26,404 nucleotides of DNA from DATFXM01 sp035315885 (GTDB taxonomy: Bacteria; Acidobacteriota; Blastocatellia; UBA7656): positions 1 to 26,404 of the forward strand of contig DATFXM010000040.1 in NCBI GenBank assembly GCA_035315885.1. Direction: 5' to 3'. Positions 1 through 9,758 of this stretch are shown one piece after another. The notes below the pieces were generated by a model. The model was not told where the DNA came from, made no database searches, and worked only from the letters and a program-made list of their open reading frames with translations. The stretch's first letter is position 1; the number at the start of each line of letters is the position of its first letter. The translations under genes were made by a program, and so were the position numbers.

Positions 1-1
1 G

Positions 2-124
2 CAAGCCGCTCCTGATAAACCGATGAGTTATTCGGAAGCAGAAGAAGCGTTGAGTGCATTGCAACAACAGAAACCCTCACGCGCTGCAACTTTGAAGATT
101 CTCCGTCTGTCGGAGGTGTCTTGA
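2..124 (+). CDS. C-terminal end of an unrecognised gene (partial)
   Basis: An open frame enters from the left edge and gives 40 residues before a TGA stop. The visible tail is polar, with a Ser-Glu-Ala-rich helix-like stretch, a run of three glutamines and a basic Leu-Lys-Ile-Leu-Arg-Leu segment. No family can be recognised from so short a piece. It lies 109 bases upstream of the three-gene operon on the same strand, so it may belong to the same transcription unit. It is the only open frame at this edge that looks coding, but the evidence is limited to its openness and composition. Confidence 0.45.
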   Translation, partial: QAAPDKPMSYSEAEEALSALQQQKPSRAATLKILRLSEVS

Positions 125-185
125 GAATGCGACGCCTTCGAGATTGCGATCATTGTGGGAGAAAACCCGCAACCAGAATTCATCG

Positions 186-201
186 CGGCGCGGACGCGCC
201 G
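186..201 (+). other. GC-rich hairpin between the edge gene and the three-gene operon
   Basis: CGGCGC and GCGCCG form a perfect 6-bp stem around the tetraloop GGAC. The following bases are A/T-rich but contain no T-run, so it is at best a weak terminator or a structured leader for the gene starting at 234. Confidence 0.25.
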
Positions 202-233
202 AATCCGAAATTTAATAACGTCACGAGGTGGTT

Positions 234-3086
234 ATGCCAGTTACCTCTGCGAACCATGTTTTCATTCCCTGGGTAAGGCAGGGAGCCGCGGCGGGTATTC
301 AGGCTGTCGACACTTTGAACGACAGCCCGGCTGGAGCGGTCTCCTTGCCCGTCAAGCTGCGAGTCAACAACACCGATGAAATCTCGCGCAACGTTCGGCT
401 GTTCGGCCCCGGCGATGTAGTCGGCATCGATCCACAACAAGTCATTCGCACCGAGCCACGCAATCTGGCTACCGATTTCGAACCCAACTACTTTGTCGCT
501 GTCGAATTTGACCGGCCTGATTTTCCGTGGCTGTTTACACCCGCAAAAGCCGACGATTTGAACAGGCTTCGTCCGTGGCTCTGCCTGATCGTAGTTCGCA
601 AACAACAAGGCGTGACGCTTCGCACTGATCGCAACCTCCTGTTGCCGATTCTCGAAATCAAAACGCCTGCAGTGCCAAAGGACGAGTTGCCGGATTTGGC
701 GGAGTCGTGGGCATGGGCGCATGCGCAAGTTACCGGCAGTCAGCCGCAACAAACTCCTTTACAACAATCGCTCGCGGGCGACCCGGCGCTAAACCTTTCG
801 CGCCTGCTGTCTCCTAGAAGGCTCGATCCACTCACCGACTACTTTGCGTGCGTCGTGCCTGCGTTCGACCTCGGAGTCAAAGCTGCGCTCGGTTCACAGA
901 TCACACCCGATGATGAGAAGTCTTTGAAACCTGCTTGGCTTTCAGGAGCACAATCTCCGGCGCAAATTCAGTTGCCGGTCTATTACAGTTGGCAGTTTCA
1001 CACCGGTGAAGGCGCCGACTTTGAAGCTCTGGTGAACCTGCTCGAAGCTCGCGATCCATCGGACTTCCCTCCCGAAGTCGGCAAGAAACAAATCGACATC
1101 AGCAAGCCCGGATTTGTGATTACGCCGCCGCTGGCGGCTGGTTCGACGCTCGAGCTCGAAGGCGCTTTGCGATTCCCTGAGAGCACCGTCGCCGACTGGC
1201 CCGCGGAACCCAGGAATCGTTTTCAAGGCGCGCTCAAGAAGATTCTGGAAACTCCATGGCTCGCGATGAAGAACGACAACGTAGATCCACTTCTCGCGCC
1301 GCCGATCTACGGCTGCTGGCACGTCGGACGACACATTCTCAACACGGCAACGACGCCTCCAGTTTGGCTCGATCAATTGAATCTCGATCCGCGCAATCGA
1401 AGCGTTGCGGCTCTAGGCACTGCTGTCATCCAGACTGAGCAAGAGCAACTCATGGCAGCAGCGTGGGAGCAACTCGGCGAAATTCAGAGGATCAACCAGA
1501 TTCGGCGACAGGCGCAACTCGGCCGGGCAGTCAACGGATTCTACTACTCCAAACACTTCAGTCGATTTTCCGAAGAGACGCTTCTAAAAGTTGTAGCGCC
1601 CGCGCAATCGCGCTTAGTCGTCGAGGCGGTAGGCGCAGGCCAACAAAAGACTCGAGCGATGTTGTCACAGCGCATCGCACAAAGCGCCCTTCCCGACAGA
1701 GCCATCTCTGCAACGTTGCGAAAGCTGACCAGTGCCCGGAGTCCCATCGCTACTCGATTCCAACGGCAAGGCGCCGCACCGATAGCGATCGTATCAACAC
1801 TCAACCGATTCGTCTCATTTGTTCTAACGCCCCGACCCTCCGCGGTGACGCTTGATCAAGTCACAGACTCGTTGGTCGGCACCGTAGCAGATCCGCTCAA
1901 ACAAGTTGCTCGCTTCAATCGCATCCTCACCGCGCTAAACTCATCACCCAAGCTCAACGACTTCACCATCGCGCCCGAGAATGTCTCCCCAAAGCGCAAT
2001 CTGTTGTCATTCACGCCGCCCAGCTCGTCAGACAGTCCCGAAGCGACGGTGTTTCGAGCTGCGGCTATCGCACATCAGAACTACCTGGCACAGGCCGGCA
2101 TAGTCCCTTCATTCGCGCCTATCGCGCCGATCAACATGGGCACAACAAAAGAGCCGCTGCTTGAAAGCATCGATCCGCAAAAAACAATCAAAGCTCGGGT
2201 GCAAGCCTCTCTTGATATCAGCGGTCCGACCGAGATCGCCGGAGATGCGTTGGAACCGCTGTTGGATGCGCCTGACTTCCCTCAACCGATGTATGAAGCA
2301 CTGCGAGATCTGTCTCAGGACTTTCTGCTTCCCGGGTTGGAAAAAGTTCCTGCGAATACAGTCACGCTTTTGGAAACAAACTCGACGTTCGTCGAGTCGT
2401 TTCTCGTGGGCTTGAACGTTGAAATGAACCGCGAGTTTCTGTGGCGTAATTATCCCACCGACCAGCGCGGCACCTTCTTCCGTCAGTTTTGGGACACATC
2501 GGCGGGCAGCGGCGCGCGAGACATCAAGCGAATCATCGAGTGGACCGACCAGAGCCAGCTCGGTAACAACGCGAATGCGGGAGACGATCTTGTGTTGCTC
2601 ATCCGCGGCGAGCTACTTCGACGTTATCCCAACTCGGTCATCTATGCGGTTGCTGCGATAAAGAACAGCGCCGGCAAGTTTGATCTCTCGCCGAAACCCG
2701 AAGACGAAAAGCACCCGCTGTTTCGAGGCTCGCTGAATCCGGACGTCACGTTCCTCGGATTTAATTTGAAAAAAGAAGACGCGATCGCCGATCCCGGATG
2801 GTTCTTTGTCATTCAGGAACAACCTACCGAGCCTCGTTTTGGCATGGATGTCGCCGACTTCTCAAAACCGCTGCCTGCTCTCACGACTTGGAACAATCTG
2901 AGTTGGCGACATCTGGCAGCGACGCCAGACGCGCTGAAGACGCTTACACACGCGTCCGTTAAGACTCAGCTCGGAAGAATTGATCCCGCTGAGTGGGGAA
3001 GAAACTCCGCGCATCAGGCTTTCATAACTCTGCAGCGACCGGTGCGTATCGGTATCCACGCAAAAGACATGCTCGTGAAAGGCTAA
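234..3086 (+). CDS. Large conserved protein of unknown function, first of a three-gene set (950 aa)
   Basis: First gene of a tight operon. I chose the ATG at 234 because GAGG at 225-228 lies 5 bases ahead of it; an in-frame GTG at 228 overlaps that ribosome site. No signal peptide or membrane segment is seen, so the product is probably cytoplasmic. I recognise no Pfam-type domain. Distinctive blocks are FIPWVRQG near residue 10, a helical arginine-rich block around residues 415-440, WRNYPTDQRGTFFRQFWD near 738-754 and GWFFVIQEQPTEPRFG near 855-870. From memory, similar long proteins occur as hypothetical proteins in diverse environmental bacteria together with homologues of the next two genes, sometimes near contractile-injection-type loci; I cannot verify that here. 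The stop is 3 bases before the next ATG, which implies translational coupling. Function unknown. Confidence 0.85.
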   Translation: MPVTSANHVFIPWVRQGAAAGIQAVDTLNDSPAGAVSLPVKLRVNNTDEISRNVRLFGPGDVVGIDPQQVIRTEPRNLATDFEPNYFVAVEFDRPDFPWLFTPAKADDLNRLRPWLCLIVVRKQQGVTLRTDRNLLLPILEIKTPAVPKDELPDLAESWAWAHAQVTGSQPQQTPLQQSLAGDPALNLSRLLSPRRLDPLTDYFACVVPAFDLGVKAALGSQITPDDEKSLKPAWLSGAQSPAQIQLPVYYSWQFHTGEGADFEALVNLLEARDPSDFPPEVGKKQIDISKPGFVITPPLAAGSTLELEGALRFPESTVADWPAEPRNRFQGALKKILETPWLAMKNDNVDPLLAPPIYGCWHVGRHILNTATTPPVWLDQLNLDPRNRSVAALGTAVIQTEQEQLMAAAWEQLGEIQRINQIRRQAQLGRAVNGFYYSKHFSRFSEETLLKVVAPAQSRLVVEAVGAGQQKTRAMLSQRIAQSALPDRAISATLRKLTSARSPIATRFQRQGAAPIAIVSTLNRFVSFVLTPRPSAVTLDQVTDSLVGTVADPLKQVARFNRILTALNSSPKLNDFTIAPENVSPKRNLLSFTPPSSSDSPEATVFRAAAIAHQNYLAQAGIVPSFAPIAPINMGTTKEPLLESIDPQKTIKARVQASLDISGPTEIAGDALEPLLDAPDFPQPMYEALRDLSQDFLLPGLEKVPANTVTLLETNSTFVESFLVGLNVEMNREFLWRNYPTDQRGTFFRQFWDTSAGSGARDIKRIIEWTDQSQLGNNANAGDDLVLLIRGELLRRYPNSVIYAVAAIKNSAGKFDLSPKPEDEKHPLFRGSLNPDVTFLGFNLKKEDAIADPGWFFVIQEQPTEPRFGMDVADFSKPLPALTTWNNLSWRHLAATPDALKTLTHASVKTQLGRIDPAEWGRNSAHQAFITLQRPVRIGIHAKDMLVKG

Positions 3087-3089
3087 TTC

Positions 3090-6000
3090 ATGCAGACTCC
3101 ACATATCGATATTCCCAACATCCCTGTCACGCCCGAGGTGGCAACTCCGTTATCGTTTGGTCCTGTTCGTCCCGCTGTGTTGTTGCCAGTGCGATTGGAA
3201 ACGCGTTTCTTTACGCTGCCCGATTCCACCTCCGAGCTGCGAGTTCGAGTCTATCCCGACACGGTGCACATCGATTCGCACGAGCCTGAGTTGACAGCAG
3301 AAGAGTTGAAGTGGGGCCAGCATTTTTGGGAAGAGACCTGGCGAGCTTCGACCGACGAAGAGCGCGCTAAGAGCGCGTGGCGGCAGCTTGCCGATCGATT
3401 CGATCCTCCGCGAGCCGCTTGGGTCGCGCTCGCGTTGAAGCCGCTCAACCCGGACGATCGCCCGAAGCTGCCTTTGCCCCCGAATGCGGCAATGACACCG
3501 CCGCCAAAATTCCCGATCGTCCCCTCAAAAGCTGAAGCGTGGACGCGCGCGCCTTTGACGCGCATGTTGCCCAATCAATGGATCGTGCTCGGCTACAAGG
3601 ACGGCAAGTTGATCGTGAACGTCAAAGGCAAACCGATTCCGGATTCACTTGCCACCGGCCCCGATCCGACGAAGGGCGAGCCCATCGCCCCAGATCAACT
3701 AGCAATTGACGATGAGATGAAGTGGATGGTCGACTTCGACTCTGCTGAACAAAAGGGCATGGGAATTCGCGTCAAGCTGAGCGCTCAGGACGCGGCTGCC
3801 GGTTTTGACTTCCTTCTCGTACTCGGCATCAAAGATTCGCAGAGCACACCAATCGATGCCGCACCCAGGCTCGCGGACCTGTTGAATGCTCACCACTACA
3901 CCGATGGATTGAGTTTCATACGGCAAGGCACGCCTTCGAACAATACTCAGGATGCTCCCTCCGGTTTCAGCTCGAACGATCCGGGCCACGAGTCGAGCTA
4001 CGCGGCAGAACGCGACGCCGTTCCTTTTCAAAAAGGCGACGGATCGAACGGCGACTTGTTAGCCACGGCATTTGGAATGGCGAACGCGACATCGGTGTTC
4101 GCCAACCTGCCGCTTGCGACCTCAAAAGAACAACTCGACGCGAAGCAAATGAACACTGCGTTGTGGCAAGCAACGATGGGCTACTTCCTGCTACAGATGC
4201 TCGGTGTTGGTGGAACCGGCGAAAGCCCGCTGACCGATCCCGACATCGCTTGGGCTCGCAGTCATTTCATCGACTTTGTCCGCGCTAGCGGCCCGCTTCC
4301 TTCGCTTCGAATCGGCAAACAACCCTACGGCATTCTACCGGTCACGTCGCTTAACGCGTGGAGACCGATCTCCGCTCAGCAAGCTCTCTTCGCTAGCGAT
4401 ATTGTTCTACAGAATTTGCTGAGAGGGCTTCGAGATGTTTGGCGGCGCAACTGCTTCGATGTGCCGCGCCTCGGCCGCAGCGTGGACACACCTCAGCAAT
4501 CCGGCATCGAGAGAGACCTTTCCGAAGTCTTCAGCATGGATTCGCTGTCATCCAACTACGCGGTCCAAAACCTGATGGGCCGACACTATCTCGAACACCT
4601 GTGGATCTTTTTGAGCGCCGACTTCTACACCGATATTTGGGGCGTCGAGCTCGGCGAACCGCCTCCTGAGCCGGAACCTTTCGAACCCGAAGAGCCGGAC
4701 CCCGATCTAACGCCAAGACAAAGGATCGAATTCATCCGCCAGCAACTCCATTTGAAGCAGCTTGCGGAGCAAGAGCATCAACGGTGGGCGGCTTTGATGG
4801 CTGAACGAGCGCGAAGGCTCGCAGCCATGAATGCGAAGCGCGCACTCACAACAAATTGGTGGACTAATCAGGATCAGCTAACCGGCCTCTTACCTCAGAC
4901 GGTGGCCGGCATGTTTCCTCAGACGCTCCCTCTCACGTGGCGGCCGCGGATGGCCCACGCTGTTTTTGCGCCTCCAGTTATCGATCTCAAAGGAACTCTT
5001 GTGCAGGACGGCAACAGCACGTTGCTCTCGCCGAATTACATCGCTGCGCTTCTAGCATCTCGAAAGCTCACCGATATTCGCGACGACAAAGTTCTGCAAC
5101 CCGCGCCGCGCTCGCTGCTCTATCTTTTGCTGCGGCATTCGATGTTGCTCGAGTACGGCGCCGCTGCCTCGCGGCAGTTAGCGTTGACACCGGATCTGCG
5201 GCGCGAAGCTGAGTTGGTGAATCTGAAGACCGGACAACCGCCTCGAACCGTCTGGGATCAGTTCAATCAAAACATCACCGTGACCGGAGCCGGACAGATG
5301 CCGCTCGGAAACTATCTGCTCGGTTTCCTGCCAACCGGCGAACCGGATGTAGCTCACCAGCCCGATCTGAAAACGTTGAGTGATTTTCGCGCGAGCCTCG
5401 CACACCTGAAATCGTTAGAGGCAGACAGGCTCGAAGAATTGATCAAGGGCACGCTGGATCTCTGCTCGCATAGACTGGATGCGTGGATAACGTCTTTCGC
5501 GACGAAGCGGCTAAATGCCATGCGCAAGGCGAGTCCCGCCGGTGTATTGTTGGGTGGTTACGGTTGGGTGATGAACCTTAGACCCGCGCTCGCTCAACAA
5601 CCAGTTCCCACACCTGCCGGCGAAACGGGTCCGGTCTTCTCTTCACCAAACAATCCCGGTTTCGTGCACACGCCTTCGCTCGCGCAAGCCACGACGGTTT
5701 CCATTTTGCGAAGCGGGCATCTCGCTCACGCCGGAGGTGACAACCCGGATGATTTGCTTGCGATCGATCTGTCATCCGCGCGTGTTCGACTGGCGAGCTG
5801 GCTGTTGGACGGCGTGCGTCAGGGACAACCGCTGGGGGCGTTGCTTGGTTATCGATTCGAACGCCGCCTGCAAGAGGCTTCCCAAGCCAGGTTCATCGCT
5901 CCGTTCCGCGAAATTGCGCCGCTGGTCGCGAAAAAGCTCGTGCAATCAATCCAGCCGGGCGAGAACGTTTCTGTCGAAAACATTGCAGCCAATAACGTAG

Positions 6001-7829
6001 TCGACGGGCTCAAGCTCAACAGTCTTTGGCAGGACACGCAAAAAGACCCATTTCAAGCTCAACAAAAAGAAGCGGACTTCTTCACCAAGTTGCCGGCAAT
6101 GACTGTGGACGAGAAGAAAGCTGTTCGCGACGAGCTTCTCGCGCTTCACGATGCAGTCGATTCGGTAAGCGATGCGCTGATCGCCGAAAGCATTCATCAG
6201 GTCGTGCGAGGAAATCCGCTGCGATCAACCAACACCGTTGAATCCATTGCAGGCGGCGAAACGCCTGTTCCTGAGCTCGAAGTCGTGCGTACGCCGCGCT
6301 CCGGAATCGCGTTGACACATCGAATAGTGACTTTGTTCTCAGGCGATCCGGTTCTTCCGCCGGTATGGGCGCCGCCGGCAATTCCGTTTCGCGCGAACGC
6401 CGAGCCGCACCTCAACGCCTGGGCTGCGAAACTGCTTGGCAATCCCGCAAACGTGCGTTGCGTTGTCGAGCGACTTGAACCGGGAACCGGAAAGGTTCTG
6501 GAGACGAAAGAGCTTCGCATCAACCAACTGAGACTAGCGCCGATCGATTTCATCTACGCCAACGAAGGCGCGGAGAGCGGTCAACAAGCTGAAATCGAAC
6601 AACGCATTCTTTACACGATTCAGCGAAAGGCGGATGGCTTTGCGCCCGGGTCGTTGTTGCGAATCAATCCGGGGCGCAGAGCGGGTTGGCTTCCGACCGA
6701 TTTGAGCTACGGAGAGTTCAACGAATTGGTGAGGACCGCTCGCAAGCTCATCACCGGCGCGCGAGCTATCGACGCCAGCGACATCGATTTGCCCGAACGG
6801 GCTACAGATCCCAGCATCGACATCGTCGACCTCGAGAAACGCGTTACCGCCGCGGAAGTATTTCTACGCCGAACTCCCAACGACTTCAAAGCTGCGCTTG
6901 CTTTGCCCCCAACGGCGAACCTTGATCCGCTGCGAGACTTGATAATTCGATCAGAGGGCTACGGGGTCGCCGGTGCCGTCCCGCTTTCGGCCGCGGGAAA
7001 CTCCCCGACAGACAGACAAACTCTTTTCGCCCAAGGCGCGTCGATTCAAAGAGAGATTGCTCAGCGAATCGACCAACTCACTGCGCTCATTGCAGCCTTC
7101 AACGCCAGTACCGCAACAATCGAAGAAAGACGCAATCACGCAATCGCAAGGCTGCGCATCGTGTTTGGAAAACAGTTTGTCGTGTTGCCGCGGTTCGCCG
7201 CGCCGAATGCGGTCGAGCTTGGGCAAGCGATCGCAAACAGCACCAAAGTGCAGGGTGGCGATCCGTTAGCGGCGTCGACGTGGTTCCAGCGAATGTCGCG
7301 CGTTCGCGCCGGAGTCTATCGACTCAATGCCTCGATCAACTACGCTGAGGCGCTCAACACGGGAGAAAAACTTAAACTGAGCATCGCGCAGCTTCCGTTC
7401 GGGGCGGACGATCGCTGGGTTGGTTTGCCGCTCAATGCCGGAAAGACTCTACCGGGAGGAAGACTTTCGATCGCTGTTCAATCTTCAGCGACGGTAGATG
7501 TGAGCAAATCGCTTGCGGGGTTGCTCATCGATGAATGGGTCGAAGTGGTTCCGAGCTCCACCGAGACTACGGGAATCGCAGTGCAGTACGACCGGCCAAA
7601 CTCCGCTCCTCCGCAGACGATTCTCTTGGCGGTGCCGCCCGACCTCGAAGCGCCGTGGACTATCTGGTCGCTGCAACAGGTGTTGCTTGAAACGCTCGAT
7701 CTCGCTCGTCTTCGGGCGGTCGACCCGGACGCGTTAAACGAAGTCGGCCATTACTTTCCCGCAATGTACTTTGCACTCAACACCGCGGGCGATACCGTGT
7801 CTACCGATTTCACAAAGATAAAGTCGTAG
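3090..7829 (+). CDS. Very large conserved protein of unknown function, second of a three-gene set (1579 aa)
   Basis: A single uninterrupted frame of 1579 codons. Its ribosome site (AAAGG) lies within the last codons of the preceding gene, 8 bases before the ATG. No signal peptide or transmembrane segment is apparent. Near the N-terminus is a block beginning LLPVRLETRFF, followed by an Arg/Val-rich strand and a Trp-rich segment. A conserved-looking motif, RIGKQPYGILPVTSL, lies near residues 405-420. Residues about 522-545 are Pro/Glu-rich and lead into a charged helix, probably coiled coil, up to about residue 590. The C-terminal third has alternating helical and beta-rich stretches. No enzyme motif is recognisable. 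Size and operon position suggest a structural or scaffold role, but this is inference only. The next gene starts 8 bases after the stop. Confidence 0.85.
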   Translation: MQTPHIDIPNIPVTPEVATPLSFGPVRPAVLLPVRLETRFFTLPDSTSELRVRVYPDTVHIDSHEPELTAEELKWGQHFWEETWRASTDEERAKSAWRQLADRFDPPRAAWVALALKPLNPDDRPKLPLPPNAAMTPPPKFPIVPSKAEAWTRAPLTRMLPNQWIVLGYKDGKLIVNVKGKPIPDSLATGPDPTKGEPIAPDQLAIDDEMKWMVDFDSAEQKGMGIRVKLSAQDAAAGFDFLLVLGIKDSQSTPIDAAPRLADLLNAHHYTDGLSFIRQGTPSNNTQDAPSGFSSNDPGHESSYAAERDAVPFQKGDGSNGDLLATAFGMANATSVFANLPLATSKEQLDAKQMNTALWQATMGYFLLQMLGVGGTGESPLTDPDIAWARSHFIDFVRASGPLPSLRIGKQPYGILPVTSLNAWRPISAQQALFASDIVLQNLLRGLRDVWRRNCFDVPRLGRSVDTPQQSGIERDLSEVFSMDSLSSNYAVQNLMGRHYLEHLWIFLSADFYTDIWGVELGEPPPEPEPFEPEEPDPDLTPRQRIEFIRQQLHLKQLAEQEHQRWAALMAERARRLAAMNAKRALTTNWWTNQDQLTGLLPQTVAGMFPQTLPLTWRPRMAHAVFAPPVIDLKGTLVQDGNSTLLSPNYIAALLASRKLTDIRDDKVLQPAPRSLLYLLLRHSMLLEYGAAASRQLALTPDLRREAELVNLKTGQPPRTVWDQFNQNITVTGAGQMPLGNYLLGFLPTGEPDVAHQPDLKTLSDFRASLAHLKSLEADRLEELIKGTLDLCSHRLDAWITSFATKRLNAMRKASPAGVLLGGYGWVMNLRPALAQQPVPTPAGETGPVFSSPNNPGFVHTPSLAQATTVSILRSGHLAHAGGDNPDDLLAIDLSSARVRLASWLLDGVRQGQPLGALLGYRFERRLQEASQARFIAPFREIAPLVAKKLVQSIQPGENVSVENIAANNVVDGLKLNSLWQDTQKDPFQAQQKEADFFTKLPAMTVDEKKAVRDELLALHDAVDSVSDALIAESIHQVVRGNPLRSTNTVESIAGGETPVPELEVVRTPRSGIALTHRIVTLFSGDPVLPPVWAPPAIPFRANAEPHLNAWAAKLLGNPANVRCVVERLEPGTGKVLETKELRINQLRLAPIDFIYANEGAESGQQAEIEQRILYTIQRKADGFAPGSLLRINPGRRAGWLPTDLSYGEFNELVRTARKLITGARAIDASDIDLPERATDPSIDIVDLEKRVTAAEVFLRRTPNDFKAALALPPTANLDPLRDLIIRSEGYGVAGAVPLSAAGNSPTDRQTLFAQGASIQREIAQRIDQLTALIAAFNASTATIEERRNHAIARLRIVFGKQFVVLPRFAAPNAVELGQAIANSTKVQGGDPLAASTWFQRMSRVRAGVYRLNASINYAEALNTGEKLKLSIAQLPFGADDRWVGLPLNAGKTLPGGRLSIAVQSSATVDVSKSLAGLLIDEWVEVVPSSTETTGIAVQYDRPNSAPPQTILLAVPPDLEAPWTIWSLQQVLLETLDLARLRAVDPDALNEVGHYFPAMYFALNTAGDTVSTDFTKIKS

Positions 7830-7837
7830 AGGAAATC

Positions 7838-9604
7838 ATGCCTTCAATCACAAGTTGGATGCGTCTTGAACCGCGTTGCCGCAACGTCGAGATGACTACG
7901 AGTTTGCAAGCTCGGATTTACGATCCGCTTTGGCTGCTGGCGCGGCAATGGCAGCTTGGCGAGTTTCAAGCCGAAGATAACGGCTCGCCGATCATCGCGA
8001 GTTGGCGCGCGGAAACCGCGCGGCTGACCCGTTATCATTCGGGACCAATCAAACCGAACACGATCAGCGCGCCGGCTTATGACGGGAAGCTGCCTCTCGA
8101 AGCGCTTGTCGAACGCGAAACGATTCGGCCCGCCGCAACGCTGACCGCAGGTCCGCAAAGGCTCAGGTTGGCGGCCGAAGCGGGGCAGCAGTTTCTCCGA
8201 ATGCTGCAACAGCGGACGCTCTCGCGTGACTACAGCGGCTCATTCATCAAAGAGTTTCAGTTCACGGCATTGACGTCGAATCAGCGTGCAGCGCTCGATG
8301 CGGATAGCCTCGCCTTCTTTGACTTGATTGCTTCGCGTGTGCCCGATGGCAGGCGGCTGTATGCCGCCTTTCGTCCAAACAGTGCCGGTGCAATTGTGTT
8401 TCCGGCGTCATTGCAAATCACCACTGGAGATCAAGCCGAAGTTGAGAAGGCTGCGAAGGCGTGGTCTCAATGGTTCGAGACTCTGTTCAGCGAGCCGAAC
8501 GCGACTAGTCCCTCATGGTTGTCGGATCGACTTGAGTATGCGTTCTCGGTAGGCTCGCGACTCAGTGACCGGGAGTACGTGCTGACCGCAACCGAGTACT
8601 CTGAAGGTCATCTGGATTGGTTTGCATTCGACTCGAATGGCGAGGCGACCCTGGGAGGCGCGAATGACAACGCGGTTACCCAAACGAATCGCAAGATTAT
8701 TCCGGCTCCGGTCAGTTTTCGCGGAATGCCGGCGGCACGGTTTTGGGAATTCGAAGACGCGCAGATTGATTTCGGTTCGGTGGATGCCGGGCCTACGGAC
8801 CTTGGGCGGATGCTGCTGGTCGAGTTCGCGATTGATTACGGCAATGACTGGTTTGTCATTCCGGTAGAGTTGGACATCGGTTCTCTATGTCGCACCAAGT
8901 CGTTGGTCATCACCGACACGTTCGGCGTACAAACACTGATCAAATCAAACAGCGATTCCGGAGACCAGAATTCGATCTGGCGTATGTTCCAGATTTCACT
9001 TACGCGCGGAAGCGGCTCGTCAAAGCCGGAGCCCAATCTGTTCTTCCTGCCGCCGTCTCTCATCAGCGGAGTCTCGGATCAGCCCATAGAAGAGGTTCTG
9101 TTTCTGCGCGATGAGATGGCTAATCTTGCGTGGGCGGTCGAGCGTGTAATTGAAAGTCCGACGGAGGGGCGAATCAACCGCTTTGAAGCTTACTTGAAGA
9201 GTCAACGAAGCAGCGATCAGCAATCGCCGCCATCAACACCAGCGCCGCCAACACCCTCGCCGTCAACATCGCGTTATCTGCTGACGACTGAGGTGCCTGA
9301 CTATTGGGTTCCTTTGTTGCCGGTGAAAACGGATGACGGCCTTCGACTGCGTAGAGGAGCGGTACTCAAGACTGACGGCACCAATGGATTTGTGCCCGCA
9401 TTAGGGCGAATTCTGGAACCCGGGGCGGTGCTTTCGCTGTGTGAAGAAGAAGTGCCGCGCGAAGGTGTTCGCGTGACGCGGAGCTATCAATTCACTCGTT
9501 GGATCGATGGTTCATCGCACTGCTGGGTGGGGCGTCGCAAATCAGTTGGACGCGGAGAAGGCTCGAGCGGACTTAAGTTCGACTCATTGGAAGGAAAGGC
9601 CTGA
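7838..9604 (+). CDS. Conserved protein of unknown function, third of a three-gene set (588 aa)
   Basis: ATG preceded by AGAGGA four bases upstream. The N-terminus holds a striking block with RLEPRCRN (residues 8-15) and DPLWLLARQWQLGEFQ (about 29-44). The middle part is soluble and mixed alpha/beta. A Pro/Ser/Thr-rich linker at about residues 460-476 separates it from a C-terminal domain. That domain ends with EEVPREGVRVTRSYQ and a basic Trp-Val-Gly-Arg-Arg stretch followed by GRGEGSSGL. No signal peptide, membrane segment or catalytic motif is seen. I recall proteins with the same N- and C-terminal signatures only as hypothetical proteins. Its coupling to the two upstream giants suggests one complex or pathway. 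Function unknown. Confidence 0.85.
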   Translation: MPSITSWMRLEPRCRNVEMTTSLQARIYDPLWLLARQWQLGEFQAEDNGSPIIASWRAETARLTRYHSGPIKPNTISAPAYDGKLPLEALVERETIRPAATLTAGPQRLRLAAEAGQQFLRMLQQRTLSRDYSGSFIKEFQFTALTSNQRAALDADSLAFFDLIASRVPDGRRLYAAFRPNSAGAIVFPASLQITTGDQAEVEKAAKAWSQWFETLFSEPNATSPSWLSDRLEYAFSVGSRLSDREYVLTATEYSEGHLDWFAFDSNGEATLGGANDNAVTQTNRKIIPAPVSFRGMPAARFWEFEDAQIDFGSVDAGPTDLGRMLLVEFAIDYGNDWFVIPVELDIGSLCRTKSLVITDTFGVQTLIKSNSDSGDQNSIWRMFQISLTRGSGSSKPEPNLFFLPPSLISGVSDQPIEEVLFLRDEMANLAWAVERVIESPTEGRINRFEAYLKSQRSSDQQSPPSTPAPPTPSPSTSRYLLTTEVPDYWVPLLPVKTDDGLRLRRGAVLKTDGTNGFVPALGRILEPGAVLSLCEEEVPREGVRVTRSYQFTRWIDGSSHCWVGRRKSVGRGEGSSGLKFDSLEGKA

Positions 9605-9758
9605 GACTAATCGAAAAACATTTCGCACACACAACACGTCCGTTGTACCCGCGGGCCGGTTAGTGTAAAAGCATAAGATCAGCGTGAAGCAAAGTTCTGG
9701 CAGGCGCTGAAATGCGAATTCTTTCTCAGAGGAAAGACGACGATCCAGGAGAGAATAC

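Noticed and set aside
180..752. 190-aa minus-strand frame opposite the first giant gene
   Set aside because: It has no ribosome site or recognisable content and lies entirely across from a convincing coding frame; similar antisense frames occur at 942-1376, 9726-10337 and 19520-20164.
2088..2104. TGGCAC-containing sites inside genes (also near 11485, 15008 and 22625) as sigma-54 promoters
   Set aside because: None has GC at the required 10-base spacing, and all lie within coding sequence.
9632..9680. TTGTAC-17-TAAAAG as a housekeeping promoter for the sulfur operon
   Set aside because: Only about half of each box matches the consensus, so it is not listed as a feature, although the position would be suitable.
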